Below are positions 34,565 to 42,352 of a stretch of DNA of 42,352 nucleotides, piece after piece. The notes below the pieces were generated by a model, which saw only the letters and a list, made by a program, of their open reading frames with translations, was not told the origin of the DNA and ran no database searches. Source of the stretch: Betaproteobacteria bacterium (lineage in GTDB: Bacteria; Pseudomonadota; Gammaproteobacteria; Burkholderiales; Casimicrobiaceae); contig JAAFJI010000005.1 in assembly GCA_013298045.1 (NCBI GenBank), positions 1 to 42,352 on the forward strand, written 5' to 3'. The stretch's first letter is position 1. Every line of letters begins with the position of its first letter. A program made the position numbers and the translations under genes.

Positions 34565-35329
34565 GTGTTTAGCGCGAAACTCTTCGATCTCGCGGGACGA
34601 ACGGCGCTGGTCACCGGCGGGAACTCTGGAATTGGTGAGGCGATGGCTTGGGCGCTCGGGCAGGCGGGCGCATCCATCGTATTGATGGCAAGACGGAAAG
34701 AAGCACTTGAAACGGTTGCAATCCGAATGCGTGAGGCTGGCATTCGCGTTGATTTCGAGGTTTGCGATCTCGCCTTGATCGAGGCAAGCCGCGCTGGCGC
34801 TAACGCTGTCGTCGCTCGCCACGACATTGACATTCTCATAAATGCGGCCGGTGTAAACCTGCGTGAGTCGTTCTTCGAAATCACACCGGAATCCTGGCAG
34901 ACGCAGATTAACCTTCATCTCACCGCGCCGTTCTTTCTCACTCAAGCGCTGGCTCCGGGCATGAAAGAGCGCGGTTGGGGAAGGATCATCAACATCGCCT
35001 CATTGCAGAGTTTCCGTGCCTTCGACAACAGCGCGCCCTACGGCGCGGGAAAGGGCGGCGTCGTGCAGCTTACCCGCGCGATCGCGCAGGCGTGGTCGCG
35101 CTATGGCATCACTTGCAACGCCATCGGTCCCGGATTCTTTCCAACCGCACTGACCGCGCCAGTCTTTTCAGACCCCCACCGTTCGCATGCGAATGCGGCC
35201 CAAACCTGTATCGGACGCAATGGCGAGCTCGCCGATCTTGCAGGTGTCACCGTGTTCTTTGCGAGCGACGCAAGTGCCTACATTACAGGGCAGACGCTTA
35301 TGGTAGATGGCGGATTTACGGCGAGGTAA
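34565..35329 (+). CDS. Short-chain dehydrogenase/reductase (HpsO-like)
   Basis: A 254-residue NAD(P)-dependent enzyme with a GTG start at 34565, five bases after the hpsN-like stop. The cofactor loop [10 protein letters not shown] (about residues 18-27), INAAGVN, catalytic serine in NIASLQSF and YGAGK (Tyr and Lys) are complete. It ends [17 protein letters not shown], the classic C-terminal motif. In the DHPS pathway HpsO is an SDR that interconverts DHPS stereoisomers through the 2-ketone; that role fits here. Substrate is inferred from neighbours only. Confidence 0.85.
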   Translation: MFSAKLFDLAGRTALVTGGNSGIGEAMAWALGQAGASIVLMARRKEALETVAIRMREAGIRVDFEVCDLALIEASRAGANAVVARHDIDILINAAGVNLRESFFEITPESWQTQINLHLTAPFFLTQALAPGMKERGWGRIINIASLQSFRAFDNSAPYGAGKGGVVQLTRAIAQAWSRYGITCNAIGPGFFPTALTAPVFSDPHRSHANAAQTCIGRNGELADLAGVTVFFASDASAYITGQTLMVDGGFTAR

Positions 35330-35333
35330 TAGG

Positions 35334-36665
35334 ATGACGACGAACTCTGGCATCGATGCGTTTTGGATGCCATTCACACCGAATCGGCAATTCAAAACAA
35401 CCCCGCGAATGGTTGCAAGCGCGAGCGGCGTGCGCTATCGCACGCCAAATGGACGCGAAATTCTCGATGGCACGTCGGGGCTTTGGTGTGTCGGGGCTGG
35501 GCACGCACATCCAAAGATTTCTGCTGCTATGAAGCAGCAAATTGATACGCTCGACTTTGCGTCTAACTTTCAAGTCGGGCATCCGGGCGCGTTTGAACTC
35601 GCCGAACGCATCGGCGCGCTCGCGCCACCTAGATTGGATCGAGTGTTCCTGGTAAACAGCGGTTCCGAGGCGTGTGACAGTGCGATCAAGATCGCGCTCG
35701 CGTACTGGCGCTCACGCGGCGAGGGGCAACGTCAACTGTTTGTGGGGCGGGAGCGCGGCTTTCACGGCGTCGGATTCGGCGGCATATCGATAGGCGGCAT
35801 GCAGGCTAACCGGCGTGCATTTGGCAACGCGATGTTGCGTACCGATCATTTGCGAGCGACGTGGGATCCCGCGACTCAGGCGTTTGTGAAGGGGCAACCT
35901 GAATCGGGCGCGGATTTTGCCGACGAACTGGAGCAGCGCATCATCGCGTTACACGATGCAAGCAATATCGCTTCGGTTTTTGTTGAACCGGTCGCGGGGT
36001 CAACCGGAGTGTTGGTGCCTCCGAAAGGCTACCTGAAACGCCTTCGCGAGATCTGCGATCATTACGGGCTCTTGCTTGTGTTCGATGAAGTGATCACCGG
36101 ATTTGGTCGTCTTGGGTCGATGTTTGCCGCACAAGCGTTCGATGTCGTGCCCGACATGATTGTCTTTGCGAAAACGATCAGCAACGGAGCTGCGCCACTC
36201 GGTGGCGTGATCGTTCGCCGCGAAATTCACGATGCGATCATGCGCGGTCCCACGCACGTCGCCGAGTTCATGCATGGCTACACTTGTTCCGGGCATCCGC
36301 TCTCGTGCGCGGCCGGGCTCGCGATGCTTGACGTGATTGAGGAGGAAAAGCTGTTGGATCGCGTCAACTCGCTAGCGACCTCTTTCCAGGATGCTGTGCA
36401 TTCGCTCGCGAGCGCGCCGGGCGTAGTGAGCGTGCGAAACATCGGACTCGCTGCGGGTGTAGAGCTTTCACCGTATACCGACGCAGTTGGGCGCAGAGGC
36501 GCCGCGGCGCAGGCCGCAGCGTTCGATTGCGGGCTACTCACGAGGGCACCTGGCGATACGTTGATTTTGGCACCACCGTTTGTTTCGACAACCGAAGAGA
36601 TTCATGAAATGGTTGCGCGCATGCGCGTGGCAATTGAGCATACTGCTGCCAGTGGAGAATTATGA
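35334..36665 (+). CDS. Class III omega-amino acid:pyruvate aminotransferase
   Basis: PLP-dependent transaminase of 443 residues, closest in pattern to beta-alanine/omega-amino acid:pyruvate enzymes: DAFWMPFTPNRQFKTTPR at the start, DGTSGLWCVGAGH, NSGSEACDSAIK, FDEVITGFGRLG (Asp251 region) and the PLP lysine in FAKTISNGAAPLGG (about Lys280). It starts four bases after the SDR stop and overlaps the next gene as ATGA. Likely amino donors include taurine, homotaurine, cysteinolate or another omega-amine; which one is not decided by sequence. Confidence 0.88.
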   Translation: MTTNSGIDAFWMPFTPNRQFKTTPRMVASASGVRYRTPNGREILDGTSGLWCVGAGHAHPKISAAMKQQIDTLDFASNFQVGHPGAFELAERIGALAPPRLDRVFLVNSGSEACDSAIKIALAYWRSRGEGQRQLFVGRERGFHGVGFGGISIGGMQANRRAFGNAMLRTDHLRATWDPATQAFVKGQPESGADFADELEQRIIALHDASNIASVFVEPVAGSTGVLVPPKGYLKRLREICDHYGLLLVFDEVITGFGRLGSMFAAQAFDVVPDMIVFAKTISNGAAPLGGVIVRREIHDAIMRGPTHVAEFMHGYTCSGHPLSCAAGLAMLDVIEEEKLLDRVNSLATSFQDAVHSLASAPGVVSVRNIGLAAGVELSPYTDAVGRRGAAAQAAAFDCGLLTRAPGDTLILAPPFVSTTEEIHEMVARMRVAIEHTAASGEL

Positions 36666-37663
36666 AAGCGCTCGTCTACACCCAACCGAATGAAGTGCAA
36701 TTGCAGGATCGCCCAACGCCTGCTTTGGAATTGGGTGAGGTTGTACTAAAGATCGACGCTGTTGGCATTTGCGGCTCCGATATGCATGCCTACCACGGTC
36801 ACGATCCGCGTCGTAAACCGGGACTAGTACTCGGGCATGAGTTTTGCGGAACCATCGTGGCAAGCGGCTCGCCGCGCTATGCAACCGGCGTGCGCGTTAC
36901 AGGCAATCCGCTCATTACGTGCGGTATTTGCGACTACTGCGTACAAGGTCGCAACAACCTCTGTAGCAACCGAACCATGGTCGGCATGACCCGCCCGGGC
37001 GCATTCGCTGAGTTCATGTCGATTCCTGCTGCCTCATTGATCGACATGCCGCAGACGATGTCGCCGATTCACGCGGCGTTGACTGAACCGGCGGCCACTG
37101 CGCTGCATGCCATCAATATGAGCATGAAGGCGCTGGCTCGTCCGCTGCCTGAAGCGCGAACGCTTGTCATCGGTGGCGGGGCCATCGGCATGCTCGCTAC
37201 GTTGCTACTGAAAAACTATGGTTGTCGGGAAATCGTCGTCGCCGAAACCAATCCGCTAAGACGCGAATCAGTTCGAACACATGCGCGAGCGGACACGATC
37301 GACCCGCGAACTGATGAGACGGAAGAAAACGGATTCGACTATGTTATCGACGCGGTCGGATCGAAGATTACGCGCGTCAATGCAATCAAAGCGGTTAAGC
37401 CTGGCGGAGTGGTCATGCACATCGGTTTGCAGGATTGGGCGAGTGAAATTGACATGCGCAAACTCACGCTCGCCGAGATCACGTTGATGGGAACCTACAC
37501 CTATTCCACAGCCGATTTGCGAGCTACGGTAAAGCTATTGAACGAGGGCGCTTTTGGCGATCTGTCATGGGTCGCAACGATGCCACTTTCAGATGGTGCC
37601 AGGGCGTTCGCTGATCTCGATACCGGGACACAGCCCGCCGCGAAGGTGGTACTGATGCCTTAG
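36662..37663 (+). CDS. Zinc-dependent alcohol dehydrogenase (HpsP-like)
   Basis: Medium-chain dehydrogenase of 333 residues. Catalytic zinc ligands are Cys37 (GICGSD), His59 and Glu60 (GHEF). A structural zinc site is at Cys87, Cys90, Cys93 and Cys101 in CGICDYCVQGRNNLC. The nucleotide fold shows VIGGGAIGMLATLLL. It is the last gene of the operon. In DHPS catabolism HpsP is such an enzyme, acting at carbon 2. The gap to the convergent acyl-CoA dehydrogenase is 54 bases, with no clear terminator. Confidence 0.88.
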   Translation: MKALVYTQPNEVQLQDRPTPALELGEVVLKIDAVGICGSDMHAYHGHDPRRKPGLVLGHEFCGTIVASGSPRYATGVRVTGNPLITCGICDYCVQGRNNLCSNRTMVGMTRPGAFAEFMSIPAASLIDMPQTMSPIHAALTEPAATALHAINMSMKALARPLPEARTLVIGGGAIGMLATLLLKNYGCREIVVAETNPLRRESVRTHARADTIDPRTDETEENGFDYVIDAVGSKITRVNAIKAVKPGGVVMHIGLQDWASEIDMRKLTLAEITLMGTYTYSTADLRATVKLLNEGAFGDLSWVATMPLSDGARAFADLDTGTQPAAKVVLMP

Positions 37664-37717
37664 CGACGCGTCGCCTCGCTCTGGCATCATCGACGGAAAC
37701 TGCGTCCATAGAATTGC

Positions 37718-39517
37718 TTAAAACGCCGCTTCTTCCAGCGCCATCGTGCCTTCCGCCCCGTTCACAATCGTGTCTGCCGCTGCAATCGCCTCCGGAATGA
37801 TGGTGTCGACGTAGAAGCGCAGCGTTGCAAGTTTCGCTTCGTAGAACGCTTTGTCTGCGTGATTTGCAGCGCTGCGATGAGCGGCTTGCATGCCTACGCG
37901 TGCGAGCGCCCACGCGCCGCAGACGATGCCGAAGAGTTTGACCATCGGCACGCTCCCCGCGAAGCAGGCGCGCACGTTGCCGTTGAAGTTGGCGAGATTG
38001 AATTCAACCGCACGCGCCATTGCGTCGGTTCCATCACGCAAACGTTTTTGTGCGACTTTGAGATGAACGTGCGATTCGCCATCAAGACTATCGGCAAACA
38101 CGCGCATCGCATTGATGAGATTCTTCGCGGTGACGCCGCCTTCGCGCGCCATTTTGCGACCGATTAGGTCGTTCGCTTGAATCGCGGTCGTGCCCTCATA
38201 GATCGTTGTGATGCGTGCGTCGCGCATGTGTTGCGCGGCTCCTGTTTCTTCGACAAAGCCCATGCCGCCGTGCACTTGTACGCCAAGCGAAGTGACTTCG
38301 AGCGACATTTCGGTAGACCAGCCTTTGACGATTGGAATCATCAGATCGACGAAGGCTTGATTGACTTTCTTCACTTCGGTGTCATCGGTCGAATCGACCA
38401 AATCCATTGCGTACGCAGTAGCCATCGCGAGCGCGCGCGCGGCTTCCGTTTGCGAACGCATGCGCAGCAGCATGCGGCGAATATCGGGATGACGAATGAT
38501 CGGTACCGACGGGTTCTTTGGCGCACCAACATCACGCGATTGCACACGCTCACGGGCGAACGCGACCGCGCGCTGGTAGGCACGCTCGGCGATCCCGATA
38601 CCTTGCAAACCGACGCCGAAACGCGCCAAGTTCATCATGATGAACATGTATTCAAGGCCGCGATTTTCCTCGCCGACCAAGTAACCAATCGCACCGCCTT
38701 TGTCGCCATACTGCATCACTGCCGTTGGCGAACCGTGAATGCCAAGCTTGTGTTCAATCGACACGCAATACGCATCGTTGCGCGCGCCGAGCGAGCCGTC
38801 TTTGTTGACCAAAAACTTTGGCACGACGAAAAGCGAAATGCCTTTCACGCCTTCGGGTGCGTCAGGCGTACGCGCGAGCACGAGATGGACGATGTTCTCC
38901 GTCCAATCGTGTTCACCATAGGTGATGAAAATCTTGGTGCCGAAGATTTTGTAGCTGCCGTCGCTGACGCGTTCCGCGCGCGTTTTGACGAGCGCAAGGT
39001 CGGAGCCGGCCTGCGGCTCGGTCAAATTCATCGTGCCGGCCCATTCGCCCGAGATCATCTTCTCGGCGAATGTGCTCTTGATGTCGTCACTGCCCGCGAG
39101 CAGCATCGCTTCAATCGCGCCTTGCGTGAGCATTGGCATCAGGCCGAAACTCATGTTCGAGGAGTGCAGCATCTCGTCGGTGAGCGTTACCACCGAACGT
39201 GGCAACCCCAGCCCGCCGAATTCCTGCGGCATCGGCAAACCCATTCCACCCATCGCGCGATAGGCGTCGTACGCGGTTTTGAAGCCCTTTGGCGTGGTCA
39301 CGCTCGCGTCGTCGTGCCGCTTCGCACCCTCGCGATCGCCGCTCCAGTTGAGCGGATCGAGAACTTCGGTGGCGAACTTCGAGGATTCCTCAAGGATCGC
39401 GTGCACGGTATCGGCCGTTGCGTCGGCGAAGTGCGAGGTCGTTGCGAGATTTTCAATCGGCGCGACCGTTTCGAGAAGGAACTGGAATTCTTTGAGGGGG
39501 GCGTTGTATTTGCTCAT
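37718..39517 (-). CDS. Acyl-CoA dehydrogenase, DmdC-type long form
   Basis: A 599-residue FAD enzyme, longer than ordinary acyl-CoA dehydrogenases because of an N-terminal extension (SKYNAPLKEFQFLLE) and an extra C-terminal domain. The FAD/substrate block MNLTEPQAGSDLALVKT (about 163-179) and the catalytic base Glu441 in TTIYEGTTAIQ are present. This architecture is shared by methylmercaptopropionyl-CoA dehydrogenase DmdC and by several other acyl-CoA enzymes, so the acyl group is undecided. The ATG at 39517 gives the normal start; a longer frame reads through an intergenic hairpin. It passes electrons to the ETF encoded upstream. Confidence 0.88.
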   Translation of the reverse strand: MSKYNAPLKEFQFLLETVAPIENLATTSHFADATADTVHAILEESSKFATEVLDPLNWSGDREGAKRHDDASVTTPKGFKTAYDAYRAMGGMGLPMPQEFGGLGLPRSVVTLTDEMLHSSNMSFGLMPMLTQGAIEAMLLAGSDDIKSTFAEKMISGEWAGTMNLTEPQAGSDLALVKTRAERVSDGSYKIFGTKIFITYGEHDWTENIVHLVLARTPDAPEGVKGISLFVVPKFLVNKDGSLGARNDAYCVSIEHKLGIHGSPTAVMQYGDKGGAIGYLVGEENRGLEYMFIMMNLARFGVGLQGIGIAERAYQRAVAFARERVQSRDVGAPKNPSVPIIRHPDIRRMLLRMRSQTEAARALAMATAYAMDLVDSTDDTEVKKVNQAFVDLMIPIVKGWSTEMSLEVTSLGVQVHGGMGFVEETGAAQHMRDARITTIYEGTTAIQANDLIGRKMAREGGVTAKNLINAMRVFADSLDGESHVHLKVAQKRLRDGTDAMARAVEFNLANFNGNVRACFAGSVPMVKLFGIVCGAWALARVGMQAAHRSAANHADKAFYEAKLATLRFYVDTIIPEAIAAADTIVNGAEGTMALEEAAF

Positions 39518-39545
39518 GCTTCGCAAAAAAGGACGAATGACCAAT

Positions 39546-39612
39546 GACGAGTGACGATAACCGTGGATGGAGGAGGGAACGCGACTCTGCTTTGCGTCAT
39601 TCGTCACTCGTC
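39546..39612. terminator. 12-bp inverted repeat between etfA and the dehydrogenase
   Basis: GACGAGTGACGA (39546-39557) and TCGTCACTCGTC (39601-39612) pair perfectly around a 43-base loop. Just beyond, in the minus-strand sense, is a run of seven T. The loop also holds CTTTGCGTCAT, the end motif of the hairpin repeats seen at 7.1 and 12.8 kb. It may reduce read-through from etfBA. Confidence 0.4.
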
Positions 39613-39646
39613 TAGCGCGCAGCGCGTTCGTCCTCCACGCAGTGGA

Positions 39647-40579
39647 CTACAGCTTCGCGGTAAGTTCCGGCACCGCGTCAAACAAGTCAGCAACCAACCC
39701 GTAATCCGCAACGCTAAAAATCGGCGCGTCGGGGTCTTTGTTGATCGCAACGATAACCTTGCTGTCTTTCATTCCGGCGAGGTGCTGAATCGCCCCGGAC
39801 ATGCCGATGGCGATGTAGAGCTCCGGCGCAACAATTTTTCCGGTTTGGCCGACTTGATAGTCGTTGGGCACATAGCCGGCGTCTACCGCAGCGCGACTTG
39901 CACCCATCGCAGCACCCAGCTTGTCGGCGAGCGGCGTCAACACCTCGCGATACTTCTCGCCCGAGCCCAAACCGCGACCGCCCGAGACGATGATCTTCGC
40001 GGCAGTAAGTTCAGGGCGTTCGAGCTTCACAATTTCGGCGGAGACGAACGATGAGAGGCCGCCGTCGCCCAGCGCAGCGATCGTTTCCACCGCGCCGCTT
40101 CCGCCGCTCTGCGCGGCGGCTGCAAACGCTGTACCGCGGACAGTGATCACCTTCACACTGTCACTCGATTTGACCGTGGCATAGGCATTGCCCGCGTATA
40201 TCGGACGCATGAACGTGTCAGCATCGATCACTTTCATGATGTCGCTGATTTGCGCTTTGTCGAGCAGGGCTGCGACGCGTGGCGCGACGGCCTTGCCGTG
40301 TGGCGTTGCAGGTGCAAGGATGTGTGTGTACCCGCCGGCGACTGCGACGACCTGCGAAGCTGTGTTCTCGGGCAATTGATGCGCGTGCGCCGCGCCGTCG
40401 GCGAGCAACACTTTCGAGACACCCGCGACCTGTGCGGCGGCGTCAGCGGCGGCTTTTGCGTTGTGGCCGACGACGAGCACGTGGACGTCGCCACCGATCG
40501 CGGTCGCCGCAGTAATCACGTTTAGCGTTGCCGCTTTGAGCGAGCCGTGATCGTGCTCGGCAATAACAAGGTTTGCCAT
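39647..40579 (-). CDS. etfA: Electron transfer flavoprotein subunit alpha
   Basis: FAD-binding subunit of 310 residues. The N-terminal domain (MANLVIAEHDHGSLKAATLN) precedes the FAD domain with VSGGRGLGSGEKY, GASRAAVDAGYVPNDYQVGQTGK, YIAIGMSGAIQHLAGM and AINKDPDAPIFSVADYGLVAD, all characteristic. It starts two bases after etfB and passes electrons from acyl-CoA dehydrogenases to the respiratory chain through ETF:quinone oxidoreductase. Confidence 0.96.
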   Translation of the reverse strand: MANLVIAEHDHGSLKAATLNVITAATAIGGDVHVLVVGHNAKAAADAAAQVAGVSKVLLADGAAHAHQLPENTASQVVAVAGGYTHILAPATPHGKAVAPRVAALLDKAQISDIMKVIDADTFMRPIYAGNAYATVKSSDSVKVITVRGTAFAAAAQSGGSGAVETIAALGDGGLSSFVSAEIVKLERPELTAAKIIVSGGRGLGSGEKYREVLTPLADKLGAAMGASRAAVDAGYVPNDYQVGQTGKIVAPELYIAIGMSGAIQHLAGMKDSKVIVAINKDPDAPIFSVADYGLVADLFDAVPELTAKL

Positions 40580-40581
40580 AG

Positions 40582-41331
40582 TTAGATGACCTTCGCTTCG
40601 TTCTTCAATTTATCGATGAGCGCCGCAACGTCGGCGACTTTCACGCCACCTTTGCGCTTCGGAGGCTCTTCGACTTTAAGCGTAGTCAAACGCGGCGTCA
40701 CGTCGACACCCAAGTCCGCAGGTTTGAACGTATCAAGCTGCTTTTTCTTCGCCTTCATGATGTTTGGCAAGGTTGCGTAGCGTGGCTCGTTCAGGCGAAG
40801 ATCGGTCGTGATGATCGCAGGAAGCTTCACAGATACGGTTTCTAGCCCGCCGTCAACTTCGCAGGTAACTTTAGCTGCATTACCTTCAATCTCAACTTTC
40901 GACGCAAACGTCGCCTGACCCCAATTTAATAGGGCAGCGAGCATTTGTCCTGTTTGATTTGCGTCGTCGTCGATCGCTTGTTTACCAAGGATCACGAGTT
41001 GGGGTTGTTCTCTGTCGACCACAGCCTTCAAGAGCTTCGCGACCGCAAGCGGTTGCAACTCGACGTCGGTCTCGATCAAGATGCCCCGATCGGCACCGAT
41101 TGCCATCGCGTTGCGCAGCGTTTCTTGACATTGGGCAACGCCCGCCGAAACGGCAACAATTTCCGTAACCGCACCCTTTTCTTTAAGGCGCACCGCTTCT
41201 TCGACAGCGATTTCGCAAAACGGGTTCATCGACATTTTCACGTTGGCGATGTCAACACCGGAGTTATCGGCTTTGACGCGGACTTTCACGTTGTAATCGA
41301 CAACGCGCTTTACAGGAACGAGGACTTTCAC
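40582..41331 (-). CDS. etfB: Electron transfer flavoprotein subunit beta
   Basis: AMP-binding subunit of 249 residues. I use the GTG at 41331, which gives the usual start [20 protein letters not shown] and has GGAGAG just upstream; in-frame codons to 41424 are not family-like. [36 protein letters not shown] and [21 protein letters not shown] are conserved. The last block contains the 13-base motif discussed at 40924-40936. It leads the etfB-etfA pair and, with the dehydrogenase, forms an acyl-CoA oxidation unit. Confidence 0.95.
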   Translation of the reverse strand: MKVLVPVKRVVDYNVKVRVKADNSGVDIANVKMSMNPFCEIAVEEAVRLKEKGAVTEIVAVSAGVAQCQETLRNAMAIGADRGILIETDVELQPLAVAKLLKAVVDREQPQLVILGKQAIDDDANQTGQMLAALLNWGQATFASKVEIEGNAAKVTCEVDGGLETVSVKLPAIITTDLRLNEPRYATLPNIMKAKKKQLDTFKPADLGVDVTPRLTTLKVEEPPKRKGGVKVADVAALIDKLKNEAKVI

Positions 41332-41525
41332 ACGCTCTCCAAAAAACGTTTTGAATTCTTGAGCCGGGAGTTTACGTGAACGTAAACTAGCGGCTACAGT
41401 CTGCGGGCTTGGACGCAGTTGCAAACAAAATTTTCACCAAGCGCGGTCGAGCCGTGGCTCTAATACTCGGGCGTTCGAATGTCTATAGCGGTGGTTCGGT
41501 GAGCGAGGCGCGCACCAGTGTGCAA

Positions 41526-41900
41526 ATGGCGCGCTACCTGATCGGCGCGGTCATCGCATTGGGGCTGGATTTCGCGACGGTTGTAGGCTGCCTCGCGCTA
41601 GGTGTGCCCGGTGCGCTCGCGAGGATTTTTGGTTTGCTCGTCGGTATAACGACCACGTACTTTTTCAATCGCGCGTTCACTTTCAGTGCGCGGGCGAGGG
41701 CGAGCGTTTCCGAATGGGCGCGGTACGCGGCGACGCAGTCGGTCGGCAGCCTGCTCAATTTCGCCGTATCGACGGTCGGCCTCTACCTTGGCGGCGACTC
41801 AGCCTGGCACGTCGCCGCAGCAATTGCTGCGGGTGCCGCGGTCGGTTTTTCATACAACTTCTTCGCTGCAAGACGAGTGCTGCAGCGGCGACAAAAATAG
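41526..41900 (+). CDS. GtrA-family membrane protein
   Basis: A four-helix inner-membrane protein of about 124 residues from the GtrA/PF04138 family: ARYLIGAVIALGLDFATVV, then GITTTYFFNRAFTFS (the family's conserved NxxxTF block), and two further helices ending SYNFFAARRVLQ. Members move or help flip lipid-linked sugars. The ATG at 41526 is preferred; in-frame TTG (41409) and GTG (41499) starts are possible. It is divergent from etfB and convergent with the edge gene. Confidence 0.8.
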   Translation: MARYLIGAVIALGLDFATVVGCLALGVPGALARIFGLLVGITTTYFFNRAFTFSARARASVSEWARYAATQSVGSLLNFAVSTVGLYLGGDSAWHVAAAIAAGAAVGFSYNFFAARRVLQRRQK

Positions 41901-41908
41901 ACGCCTGC

Positions 41909-42352
41909 TCAGCGGCGCTCGACGCTGCTGATATCTACCGTTGTCGTAGGATTTTTCGCTGCTGGCGTGACTGGAACCTGTGCCGCCATCCGATCCATTT
42001 TCCGCACATAGCCGAGAGCCGCGATCGGCACGCCAAAGCACCAGAGCGCAAGCGAAATCCAAATTGCTTTAACCGAAGGCTCGACAACGTAGAGTGCGAT
42101 ACCGGCCAAGCCAACGACCAGCGAGATGAGGTGCAGCGCAACTGCCAGACCGATCCGGTAGCGCTGCCAAAATCGCTGCATTCGCCACTCGCGAAGCACG
42201 TCCCAGGCGTCTTCCGGCGGCGTTGGGGTAGGGGAAAAAAAACTCAAAATTTGCTCATATCGCGGGCGGACGGCTGCAAAGTGTAGTCGGACAGCCGATG
42301 GATTCAAACATTGGCGCTGCGCTTTTAGCTTCGCATCGCCGACGAGGGCAGC
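41909..42352 (-). CDS. Membrane protein, 5' end beyond the window
   Basis: The frame stays open to the right edge with no stop, so the gene starts outside the window. The visible 147 codons encode a charged segment (DVLREWRMQRFWQRYR) and two hydrophobic helices, GLAVALHLISLVVGLAGIAL and AIWISLALWCFGVPIAALG, then a polar tail. I do not recognise a family. A TTG at 42307 is the only in-frame start candidate inside the window and is unlikely to be real. Confidence 0.5.
   Translation of the reverse strand, partial: AALVGDAKLKAQRQCLNPSAVRLHFAAVRPRYEQILSFFSPTPTPPEDAWDVLREWRMQRFWQRYRIGLAVALHLISLVVGLAGIALYVVEPSVKAIWISLALWCFGVPIAALGYVRKMDRMAAQVPVTPAAKNPTTTVDISSVERR

Noticed and set aside
38177-39547. 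456-codon open frame on the plus strand opposite the acyl-CoA dehydrogenase
   Set aside because: It is antisense to a complete, well-conserved enzyme; its translation is rich in Arg and His with no domain, as expected from the opposite strand of GC-rich coding DNA.

Overview
The window looks like a chromosomal segment of a betaproteobacterium. The best evidence is the RNA pyrophosphohydrolase at 9108-9677, whose sequence follows the Burkholderiales form closely (a WGKR then FPQGG core, and a long C-terminal half). ETF-linked acyl-CoA oxidation, an APS-type CysH, a CysDN pair without CysC and an FdhD/MobA pair all fit that group. Base composition is moderately GC-rich, with sharply AT-rich patches between some genes. 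No phage, integrase, transposase or CRISPR array was seen. One tRNA (Ser-GGA) is present. The genus is not resolvable by eye.

Layout, left to right. (1) 57-5272, minus strand: six tightly packed genes of an arsenosugar-type cluster. They are the radical SAM enzyme ArsS, a metallophosphoesterase, two small glycosyltransferases (TIGR04283 and TIGR04282 types), and the binding protein and permease of a PhnDE-like oxyanion importer. (2) 5483-13564: outer-membrane beta-barrel, 2H phosphoesterase, mobA-fdhD, rppH, a Yip1 membrane protein, a secreted propeller-like protein, a YkgJ cysteine-cluster protein, a lipoprotein and apt. The gaps at 7063-7490 and 12643-12975 hold an unusual modular family of small hairpin repeats plus a REP pair. 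(3) 13745-18380: a fasciclin protein, then the sulfate assimilation operon tauE-cysH-cysD-cysN. (4) 18590-23902: pdxJ-pdxA, a 2-oxoglutarate dioxygenase whose start codon overlaps that of pdxJ head to head, tRNA-Ser, a coiled-coil secreted protein, an EamA exporter and a PadR/Nudix pair. (5) 23989-28381: an ECF sigma factor with a membrane Ser/Thr kinase, then a glutathione transferase. (6) 28512-37663: a LacI regulator divergent from an eight-gene operon containing an SsuABC-type ABC importer, a histidinol-dehydrogenase homologue resembling sulfopropanediol dehydrogenase HpsN, an SDR, an omega-aminotransferase and a zinc alcohol dehydrogenase. (7) 37718-41331: etfB-etfA and a large acyl-CoA dehydrogenase. 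(8) 41526 to the right edge: a GtrA protein and a membrane protein cut by the window edge.

The two most interesting systems are the arsenosugar-type cluster and the LacI-controlled catabolic operon. The latter combines an importer, a transaminase and three dehydrogenases. This would suit an amino- or hydroxy-sulfonate such as cysteinolate or dihydroxypropanesulfonate being converted to sulfolactate, with desulfonation encoded elsewhere. A perfect -35 box and a LacI-type palindrome sit directly in front of it. At the DNA level, the modular UUCG/UACG hairpin repeats and a recurrent TGCCCYRTTAAA motif downstream of several minus-strand stop codons are not explained by any gene.
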